In this document: in pieces, positions 27,777 through 33,788 of the stretch | How positions within the stretch are numbered: the stretch's first letter is position 1 | Layout of the letters: every line of letters starts with the position of its first letter | Origin: Lachnospiraceae bacterium | Lineage (GTDB): Bacteria > Bacillota > Clostridia > Lachnospirales > Lachnospiraceae | Assembly (NCBI GenBank): GCA_014804785.1 | Contig: JAAUZD010000044.1 | Span: 1-39,578 of the forward strand | Length of the DNA: 39,578 nt | Direction of reading: 5' to 3' | The notes under the pieces: model-generated | Seen by the model: only the letters and a program-made list of their open reading frames with translations | The model's database searches: none | Told to the model about the DNA's origin: nothing | Program-made: the position numbers and the translations under genes

Positions 27777-28082
27777 CTATGCCTCTTCCAAACGTTTTAT
27801 TATGTTTTCTGCCATTCCCTGGTCTGTAACTGCTACCGATGCTCTCATTTCTTTGCCTATTGCTTTTCCAAGCGCTTCCTTCGTTCCGTAAAAGTAGATC
27901 GGCTTCTTATAGAAGGTGCACATATTTGTAAACATCTTCTTTGTATTATCAGAAGCCTCACTACTTACAATTACCAGCGCCGCCGTGCCTGACTTAACCG
28001 CTTTTTCAGTAGAAAACTCACCGCTGACTAAATTTCTTCCTCTGGCTGCCAGCCCTAGAAGAGATAATATCTTATCATTCAT
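27777..28082 (-). CDS. ylxQ: L7Ae-like ribosomal protein, YlxQ family
   Basis: The 101-residue protein is of the L7Ae/L30e fold, which binds kink-turn RNA: LSLLGLAARGRNLVSGEF, then KAVKSGTAALVIVSSEASDNT and FYGTKEALGKAIGKEMRASVAVTD. I chose the ATG at 28082, which overlaps the ylxR stop by eight bases (ATGAATGA); a longer frame to 28124 would run inside ylxR. Its position in nusA-ylxR-ylxQ-infB is conserved in Firmicutes. The RNA target is unknown. Confidence 0.9.
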   Translation of the reverse strand: MNDKILSLLGLAARGRNLVSGEFSTEKAVKSGTAALVIVSSEASDNTKKMFTNMCTFYKKPIYFYGTKEALGKAIGKEMRASVAVTDQGMAENIIKRLEEA

Positions 28083-28344
28083 GCAAAGCATCAAACTCCT
28101 TTTCCAGGTTATCGTAAACTTCATTTGGAATACTCATTTTGAAAGACCGCTCTAATCCTTTATTCTTATGTGCTTTTTTTAGGCATTCTCCCGTCTTACA
28201 AAGATAAGCGCCTCTTCCATTCTTTTTTCCGGTTACATCCAGTACGATTTCATTCTCAGGAGTCTTCAGAACACGCATCATTTCTTTCTTATTCTTCATC
28301 TCTCCACATCCTACGCACTGTCTCATGGGGATTTTTTTTGCCAT
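28075..28344 (-). CDS. ylxR: YlxR family protein (RNase P modulator type)
   Basis: The 89-residue basic protein has the family blocks PMRQCVGCGEMKNKKEMMR and GRGAYLCKTGECLKKAHKN. Homologues are described as nucleoid- or RNA-binding, and one was reported to influence RNase P (RnpM). The Cys residues 16, 19, 50 and 55 are spaced like a small metal site, though that is only suggested. It lies 11 bases after nusA with a GGGAGG site. Confidence 0.93.
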   Translation of the reverse strand: MAKKIPMRQCVGCGEMKNKKEMMRVLKTPENEIVLDVTGKKNGRGAYLCKTGECLKKAHKNKGLERSFKMSIPNEVYDNLEKEFDALHE

Positions 28345-28355
28345 AAAATCCCTCC

Positions 28356-29540
28356 CTATTCTGTCATATCAGGCGCGGGCTCATCATATTCATCCTCGCT
28401 GCCTTCTTCGGCATACTCCTGTAAATCGCTCTCTTCGTATTCCTCGTCATACTCATCATACTCATCATATTCATCCATATAATCTTCATAGCGGAATCCC
28501 GGAGCATCCTTAGCCTGTGTCTCGCTCTTGATATCGATTTTATATCCGGTCAACCTTGCTGCCAGCCTTGCATTCTGCCCTTCCTTGCCGATTGCAAGAG
28601 AAAGCTGATAATCAGGAACTACTACCTTTGCCGTCTTTTCATCGGGATCTGCGAACACCGCAACGATTTTAGCAGGAGAAAGTGCATTCTGAATCAGATT
28701 GCCGGGGTTTTCATCCCAATTGATGATATCAATCTTTTCTCCACACAACTCCTCCACTATGGAATTGACTCTGGCGCCATTTAGACCAACGCATGCTCCT
28801 ACTGCATCTACATTTGGATTGTTGGACCTTACCGCCATTTTCGTTCTGCTTCCTGCCTCTCTGGCAATACTCATGATTTCAACTGTTCCGTCCTTAATCT
28901 CTGTAACTTCTGCTTCAAAGAGACGCTTCACTAACTCCGGATGAGTACGACTGACCAAAATCCTCGGTCCCTTAGGGGTATTTTTTACTTCCAATATATA
29001 TACCTTGATTCTCTCAGTGGGCTTGAATACTTCTCCTTTTACCTGCTCACTGTCATTTAAAATACCGTCCGCCTTTCCAAGATTAATGCTGATATTCTTG
29101 CCGATGTAACGCTGCACGATACCGGTTACGATATCCTTTTCTTTTTCAAAATACTGATTGTAAATAACGCTTCTTTCTTCTTCGCGGATTTTCTGTAGAA
29201 TGACGTTCTTAGCATTCTGAGTTGCGATACGGCCAAATTCCTTGGACTTGATTTCTACATGAATGATATCTCCAAGCGCCGCGTCAGATTTGATTTCCTG
29301 CGCGTCCTCAAGAGAAATCTGAAGGCATTCATCTTCCACCTCTTCCACTACTTCTTTTTCTGCATAGCATAAAAAGTCACAGGTTTCCCTGTCGATTTCC
29401 ACTTTTACATTATCTGATTTGCCAAAGTGGTTTTTGCAGGCTGTAATCAATGAATTCTCAATCGCTTCAAAAAGCGTGTCTTTGCTGATTTCTTTCTCCT
29501 TCTCTAAAATATCCAGTGCTTCCATTAATTCTTTGTTCAT
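28356..29540 (-). CDS. nusA: Transcription elongation/termination factor NusA
   Basis: NusA binds RNA polymerase and RNA and affects pausing, termination and antitermination. The 394-residue protein has the N-terminal polymerase-binding domain (1-130), an S1 domain (about 135-200), and two KH domains (with VGACVGLNGARVNSIVEEL and SLAIGKEGQNARLAARLTG). The C-terminal tail (about 348-394) is strongly acidic and made of repeated Asp-Glu-Tyr units, in place of the acidic repeat domains of enteric NusA. It follows rimP by 38 bases. Confidence 0.97.
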   Translation of the reverse strand: MNKELMEALDILEKEKEISKDTLFEAIENSLITACKNHFGKSDNVKVEIDRETCDFLCYAEKEVVEEVEDECLQISLEDAQEIKSDAALGDIIHVEIKSKEFGRIATQNAKNVILQKIREEERSVIYNQYFEKEKDIVTGIVQRYIGKNISINLGKADGILNDSEQVKGEVFKPTERIKVYILEVKNTPKGPRILVSRTHPELVKRLFEAEVTEIKDGTVEIMSIAREAGSRTKMAVRSNNPNVDAVGACVGLNGARVNSIVEELCGEKIDIINWDENPGNLIQNALSPAKIVAVFADPDEKTAKVVVPDYQLSLAIGKEGQNARLAARLTGYKIDIKSETQAKDAPGFRYEDYMDEYDEYDEYDEEYEESDLQEYAEEGSEDEYDEPAPDMTE

Positions 29541-29578
29541 TTTCCCTTATCCCTTTCTGCCCTTTATCTTTTTTAGGA

Positions 29579-30055
29579 CTAAAAATCCAGTGTCAGTTTT
29601 ACTGTCGCAATGTCTTTCCTATTAAATGTAATATCTTCCTTTTCTTTTCCCGAATCCATTTCCAGCGTAAGCGTATTTTCATCAAACGCTTTCAGAATTC
29701 CGGTAAAGTCCTTCGAGCCGTTTATCGGTTTGTAACATTTTACATCCACTTCGCTTAAAAGGCTTTTTTGAAAGTGCTTATCCTTCTTAAGCTGACGCCC
29801 AAGCCCCGGAGAACTCACCTCTAAAATATAGGCATCCTCAATAAAATCTACTTTATCAAGCTCATCTGACAACGCCCTGCTTACGGCTTCACAGTCATTG
29901 ATGTTAACGCCTTCTGCTTTATCAATATAACACCGAAGATACCACTCACTCCCCTCCTTCACGTATTCAACATCATAAATTTCTACCCCATTATCATCCG
30001 CAATGGGCTTTAGAAGTTCTTCCGTTCTGGTTTCGTAATTTTCTCTCTTTGACAT
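29579..30055 (-). CDS. rimP: Ribosome maturation factor RimP
   Basis: RimP aids 30S assembly. The protein shows GVEIYDVEYVKEGSEWYLRCYIDK, INDCEAVSRALSDELD and YILEVSSPGLGRQLKKDKHF, all RimP family features. I chose the ATG at 30055 (158 residues) because AGAGGTG lies 5 bases upstream; the longer frame to 30076 has no such site. It is the first gene of the rimP-nusA-ylxR-ylxQ-infB-rbfA operon. Confidence 0.96.
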   Translation of the reverse strand: MSKRENYETRTEELLKPIADDNGVEIYDVEYVKEGSEWYLRCYIDKAEGVNINDCEAVSRALSDELDKVDFIEDAYILEVSSPGLGRQLKKDKHFQKSLLSEVDVKCYKPINGSKDFTGILKAFDENTLTLEMDSGKEKEDITFNRKDIATVKLTLDF

Positions 30056-30093
30056 ACATTCACCTCTTATTGTCACCTTGCTATCTTTAAAAA

Positions 30094-30117
30094 AGAGTGG
30101 ACTGCGAAGTCCACTCT
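30094..30117 (-). terminator. Intrinsic terminator between promoter and rimP
   Basis: A perfect 10-base-pair stem, AGAGTGGACT with AGTCCACTCT and a 4-base loop, is followed on the minus strand by five T (30093-30089). It lies 38 bases before the rimP ATG and 64 bases after the stop of the membrane protease gene. It can end that gene's transcript, but a good promoter lies upstream of it, so it may also act as an attenuator for rimP-nusA. Confidence 0.9.
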
Positions 30118-30146
30118 AGATTAGTAATTATGTTTAATTCTATTGT

Positions 30147-30175
30147 ATTTTAGCACCCTGTTATCCGAATTGCAA
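30147..30175 (-). promoter_or_regulatory. Sigma-A promoter of the rimP-nusA-infB operon
   Basis: TTGCAA (30175-30170) and TAAAAT (30152-30147) are 17 bases apart on the minus strand, in the gap after the protease gene and upstream of the 10-bp hairpin. Start of transcription would be near 30140, leaving about 85 bases of leader that include the terminator-like hairpin. Confidence 0.65.
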
Positions 30176-30181
30176 TAGGGT

Positions 30182-31114
30182 TTAGTTATTTTTTTGCTTT
30201 TCTTCTTTATACAAATGATATAGAAGCACTGCCGCCAGCGCAATGAATCCGGCTCCGCCTATCAGTCCTGTGGGCATCGGTCCCCAAAAAACATTATATG
30301 GATTTTGCAGGGATGTGAAACAAACACTGGCGGAGGCAAGACCATTTATGGTTCCATGCCCTATGATAGCAGGCACGCAGCTGCCTGTCTTAATTGTCAC
30401 ATAGGACAGAATAATTCCCAGCACAACGCAGAACACACACATAGCCAGAATGCCTACAAACGGAAATCCTCTATATCCCAATCCATAGTTATGACCCATA
30501 ATTGTAAGAGGCGCATGCCAAAACCCCCAGATGACTCCGCAAAGCAAAAGTGCCGGTATCTTCGGAAAGCATTTCAGCATCTTAGTCAGCAGGAAACCGC
30601 GCCAGCCCCATTCTTCGCCGAAACAGGTAACAAAATTCAAAAATGGTGATAAAAAAATCCCCATAATAATCTGCACCAGCATTACCTGCTTTATCTGCTC
30701 CATGGATATCTCTATTCCTGTATTTTGCGCCTGTGCCTCAAAAAGTGCCTGGGCATAGCCCATATCGCCATCAAACTGTTTAGGAAAAATAGCAAAATAC
30801 AATACAGCACCTAAAATAATGAGCAAAGCAAAACCAAACCAGACAAGTCCATAATATTTCAGGTTTCCTTTCAGATTTAAAGAAAGCATCAAATTGTCTT
30901 TGCTAAATTTTTCCTTCGTTACGAGGCGTGTGAGAAGCGCTCCTATTGCCGGTATGAACATGACACCTGCCACCAAAATCTGCGCCAGATATGCCTGCTC
31001 AACATATATACTGCCCGCCATCGGCATAATCAAGAAAATTTCCACCCCATATGTCAGAATGAAGGTAATGAGTAGGAATAACAGAATCTGTGTTTTACTT
31101 GATTTCGTATCCAT
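30182..31114 (-). CDS. CPBP-family intramembrane protease
   Basis: The 310-residue protein has about eight hydrophobic segments and the CPBP (Abi/CAAX protease) motifs: Glu167-Glu168 with Arg172 (GEEWGWRGF), His200 (FWHAPL), and His253 with Asn257 (GHGTINGLA). These residues make the metal site of Rce1-like proteases. In bacteria, relatives neighbour peptide-bacteriocin loci and are often proposed as immunity or maturation factors. It follows the radical SAM gene by 77 bases but has its own promoter, so its link to the RiPP cluster is plausible yet unproved. A Firmicute chromosomal housekeeping role is the alternative. Confidence 0.88.
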   Translation of the reverse strand: MDTKSSKTQILLFLLITFILTYGVEIFLIMPMAGSIYVEQAYLAQILVAGVMFIPAIGALLTRLVTKEKFSKDNLMLSLNLKGNLKYYGLVWFGFALLIILGAVLYFAIFPKQFDGDMGYAQALFEAQAQNTGIEISMEQIKQVMLVQIIMGIFLSPFLNFVTCFGEEWGWRGFLLTKMLKCFPKIPALLLCGVIWGFWHAPLTIMGHNYGLGYRGFPFVGILAMCVFCVVLGIILSYVTIKTGSCVPAIIGHGTINGLASASVCFTSLQNPYNVFWGPMPTGLIGGAGFIALAAVLLYHLYKEEKQKNN

Positions 31115-31156
31115 AGATGTTCCCCGTCTTTATTCTATATTTACTGATACATAAAT

Positions 31157-31185
31157 ATTTTACAGGGTTTCATTTTCTTATTCAA
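31157..31185 (-). promoter_or_regulatory. Probable promoter of the CPBP protease gene
   Basis: TTGAAT (31185-31180) and TAAAAT (31162-31157) are 17 bases apart on the minus strand, immediately after the radical SAM stop. I saw no terminator in this 77-base gap, so the protease gene may be read both from here and from the RiPP operon. Confidence 0.6.
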
Positions 31186-31191
31186 TCTTTT

Positions 31192-32592
31192 TCACTCACA
31201 TTTACGGGCTTTTGATTCAATTTCTTTCATTACGGTCCGTATCTTATCTGTCCAGCCTCCTTTAAACAGAAGGCAGGTAGTCATATCCCTTCCTAGAATA
31301 TCCTGCGGGCTGGTTTCCAGCGCACTTGCCCTGCAGCCGGCAAGACAGCGCATCGCGTATTCGCATTCCTGACATTCCGGATTGTGTGCAAGAAGTTCTG
31401 ATGCACGGGTTTCAATCAGATGCATATAGGATGAATCACTGATGCATTTTTTAAGCCCTTCTTCTGTGATAAGAGGATACTGCTCCAAAATCGATATTCC
31501 TGAAAGAGCCATACAAGGAAGCGCCCTCCCTTCCGCGGAAATATACATAACCATCCGTGCATGACCGCAGACACACAGCTTGTCCGGATCAGAACAGTTC
31601 TTTTCTGCGGGAATACGCCAGTTCTTGGGATTTTGGGGACTTGCGTAAAAGAAACCGCCAAGCTGCAAAGACAGTGGCATTCCATCCTCATAATACTGAG
31701 GAATATAATCCAGATAAATCTGAAATAGTTCTTCCATCGAAATAGCTTCCCCGAATCCGCCCTCTTTCCAAGCCCCCACATTAGCAATGGGATTAGTTTT
31801 CAGCGATCGGCAGCCTAATGCGTGAAGATAATTGATTGACTCACGCAGTGTATGCTTATTCTGTCTGTGGATACACATTTCGGCTCCCGTGGGGAACCCA
31901 TGCTCACGGCAGCGCAGGAATGCATCGGTGACATATTTTTCCGCCCCATCAATGCCGCGCAGCCAGTCGTGCCAGCCCACTCCATCAAAGCTCATATTGA
32001 ATTCCGGATGAATATCCCTCTTTTCCAGCTCGTCAAGCAGTTTTTCGGTCACCAACTTTCCATTGGAATAAATAGTAGAAATATGAATACCGCCGTCCAG
32101 CAGCGCGTCTACAATTTCCAAAAAATCCCCGCGCACAAGCGGTTCCCCGCCGGTTAAGGTGACCTCATAAATGCCGCAGTCTATAAGCTGCTGTACAATA
32201 TCCATAACCTGCTCATGAGAAAGTTCTCCGAATTTTGCGTCCGGTGCAGACATGTAACAATGTTTGCACCGGTAATTACAGCGCCCGGTCACGGACCAGT
32301 GAGCCGTACGTATGTAACGGTTATCATAGCTCTTATAAAGCTGTGCAAGCCTTAATGATTCTCCCTTGGCACAGGGCCGGATAATCTGTTTTTTTTCTAA
32401 CTCCTTTAAAATATTTCTCTCCGTCTCTGAAAGTCCTTCTGCGGAAACATCCACATGACCGTTGCATAAAAGAAACACATCCATCTCCGTTTTTCTGCAA
32501 AACTGCGTCCTGCCGCTTCGCTCATCCACTAATGCATAGGGAAGCTTTTGCCAGCCGCGAAGCAAATATGGTTCATTTAATAAAAAATACAA
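31192..32592 (-). CDS. Radical SAM/SPASM peptide maturase
   Basis: The 466-residue enzyme has an N-terminal RiPP-maturase region (YFLLNEPYLLRGWQKLPYAL), the radical SAM cluster motif CxxxCxxC at Cys105, Cys109 and Cys112, TGGEPL shortly after, and a SPASM domain with CVCGHARMVMYISAEGRALPC and CQECEYAMRCLAGC for auxiliary iron-sulfur clusters. It resembles maturases linked to Nif11-type precursors. I moved the start to the TTG at 32592: GGAGG lies 9 bases upstream and the codon follows the precursor stop by 31 bases. The longer ATG frame to 32874 would overlap most of the precursor gene. It probably makes thioether or carbon cross-links in the Cys-rich core; the chemistry is not readable from sequence. 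Confidence 0.92.
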   Translation of the reverse strand: MYFLLNEPYLLRGWQKLPYALVDERSGRTQFCRKTEMDVFLLCNGHVDVSAEGLSETERNILKELEKKQIIRPCAKGESLRLAQLYKSYDNRYIRTAHWSVTGRCNYRCKHCYMSAPDAKFGELSHEQVMDIVQQLIDCGIYEVTLTGGEPLVRGDFLEIVDALLDGGIHISTIYSNGKLVTEKLLDELEKRDIHPEFNMSFDGVGWHDWLRGIDGAEKYVTDAFLRCREHGFPTGAEMCIHRQNKHTLRESINYLHALGCRSLKTNPIANVGAWKEGGFGEAISMEELFQIYLDYIPQYYEDGMPLSLQLGGFFYASPQNPKNWRIPAEKNCSDPDKLCVCGHARMVMYISAEGRALPCMALSGISILEQYPLITEEGLKKCISDSSYMHLIETRASELLAHNPECQECEYAMRCLAGCRASALETSPQDILGRDMTTCLLFKGGWTDKIRTVMKEIESKARKCE

Positions 32593-32623
32593 TCCAACAG
32601 ACCTCCATCTTACTTCCGGGTAT

Positions 32624-32971
32624 CTAGTTACCAGCACCAAAAAGTGTACAAATGCAGCAATTGTCCTCTTCTGTACCATGAAAGGTAAATCCAAGCCCCA
32701 CACAGCCACAGGTAGCATGGCTTGCATCTCCTGTTCCGCCGCCGGCAATAACGCAAATGCATTTACTGCCGCCAGATACAGCTTCCAATTCATCATCTGA
32801 CATTTCTCCATCCGCCGGCTTTTGCTCAAAGTCTTCTTCTGTGATTGTGATACCGTATTCGGCTGCGAGTGCAATAAAGTCTGCCTCCGTAGCTTCCTTA
32901 TTCTTACATAGAGCCTCTACTTTTTCTCTTACTTCCGGGTTCGTTTTGATAAGTTCTACAAATTCTTTCAT
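32624..32971 (-). CDS. Nif11-type RiPP precursor with Cys-rich core
   Basis: The 115-residue peptide has a Nif11-like leader (1-68): a helical EFVELIKTNPEVREKVEAL segment, then DFIALAAEYGITITEEDF, and the processing end DDELEAVSGG. Cleavage after Gly68 would give a 47-residue core with seven Cys at 71, 73, 88, 90, 105, 106 and 108. The three Cys groups start 17 residues apart (71, 88, 105). The core is Gly-rich and poor in charge. An AAAAGGAG site precedes the ATG. It is followed by the maturase and preceded by an ECF-type sigma gene, and exporters with a C39 peptidase lie in the same operon. Confidence 0.9.
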   Translation of the reverse strand: MKEFVELIKTNPEVREKVEALCKNKEATEADFIALAAEYGITITEEDFEQKPADGEMSDDELEAVSGGSKCICVIAGGGTGDASHATCGCVGLGFTFHGTEEDNCCICTLFGAGN

Positions 32972-33045
32972 TCGTTTTTCTCCTTTTCATTTTTTATTTA
33001 TTCACAGTAGTGTGCTGTGTTCTCCATTTTTATATTTTACACGTT

Positions 33046-33534
33046 TCAATGTTTGATGTATTTTCGCAGATTCTTTAAAGCATTGCCGTGCAATAACTTG
33101 GCATAGCTGTAGGAAATACACATTTTGTCCGCGATTTCTTTTAGGGTATATTCCTGATAATAATGCAAAAGTATGATGTCCCGCTCCCGCCTATCCAATT
33201 TTTCCAGTGCCGCTGCCAGTTCCTCTAAAAGCTCTTCCTTTAAGATTTTTTCAATAAAATCCTCTTCGGACGCCAGTTCCTTGGTCCATTCATCACAGAG
33301 GTGATTCGTACGGTAATAGTCAATCACCGTATTTCTGGTGATAGAATAAATCCAGGTCGAAAGAGACGCACGGCTCTCATCATAGGCAGGCAGATTTTGG
33401 TAAACCTTTGTAAATATCTGGGATACCAAATCCTCTGCATCCTCCGTCTGAGATATCCTGCTGCCTACATACGCAGCTACCTTTGCTTTATAAATAGGGT
33501 ACAGCTGTTCCTTTCTAGTTTCTCCGTCATTCAT
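33046..33534 (-). CDS. ECF-type sigma-70 factor
   Basis: The 162-residue protein has sigma region 2 (DLVSQIFTKVYQNLPAYD, then LSTWIYSITRNTVIDYYR) and region 4 (LDRRERDIILLHYYQEYTLKEIADKM with a helix-turn-helix). I chose the ATG at 33534: AAAGGAGG lies 6 bases upstream and the codon overlaps the stop of the preceding small gene as ATGAATGA. The frame to 33564 is not favoured. Lying between the exporters and the precursor, it may switch on the cluster, perhaps from a site in the 74-base gap before the precursor. I could not confirm a matching promoter there. No membrane anti-sigma gene is seen nearby. Confidence 0.92.
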   Translation of the reverse strand: MNDGETRKEQLYPIYKAKVAAYVGSRISQTEDAEDLVSQIFTKVYQNLPAYDESRASLSTWIYSITRNTVIDYYRTNHLCDEWTKELASEEDFIEKILKEELLEELAAALEKLDRRERDIILLHYYQEYTLKEIADKMCISYSYAKLLHGNALKNLRKYIKH

Positions 33535-33712
33535 GGTGCTCCTCCTTTTGGGGCAGAGAACCAATCTCTCCGGCAGCGCTTACAAACTCCATCTCCTCAT
33601 CGTGCAAGGCGGAGCCATACCGTGCCTGCGTGTCGGCAATCAATGTGAAAAGACGGCTGTTTCCTTCAAATCTTTGGTAATCAAGCAATTGCTTCAAATA
33701 TTGCTCTGACAT
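33527..33712 (-). CDS. Small 61-residue protein coupled to the sigma factor, leader-like C-terminus
   Basis: I do not recognise a named family. The AAAGGAGG site 7 bases before the ATG and the overlap of its stop with the sigma ATG make it a real coupled gene. The middle reads FEGNSRLFTLIADTQARYGS, and residues 38-47 (HDEEMEFVSA then AG) closely follow the DDELEAVSGG end of the precursor leader. The 13 residues after that have no Cys and are mostly charged. It may be a sigma-control protein, a decoy that binds leader-recognising enzymes, or a relict precursor; none can be chosen from sequence. Confidence 0.75.
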   Translation of the reverse strand: MSEQYLKQLLDYQRFEGNSRLFTLIADTQARYGSALHDEEMEFVSAAGEIGSLPQKEEHHE

Positions 33713-33788
33713 TTGCCAGCCTCCTTTCTTGGTTTCTGCTTATTTATACGAATAAAATCATAAAGGGTCTATAAATTTTAAAAATTAT

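Noticed and set aside
28420-28480. Short tandem units resembling a repeat array
   Set aside because: They are codons of the acidic NusA tail, not a CRISPR or other array; there are no spacers.
32593-32874. N-terminal extension of the radical SAM gene to an ATG at 32874
   Set aside because: It overlaps the precursor gene in another frame; the TTG at 32592 has a properly spaced GGAGG and similarity to maturases begins there.
32800-33050. Plus-strand frame opposite the precursor (32757-33056)
   Set aside because: Shadow of the precursor gene; the minus-strand frame has the Nif11 leader, double-Gly end and a strong ribosome binding site.
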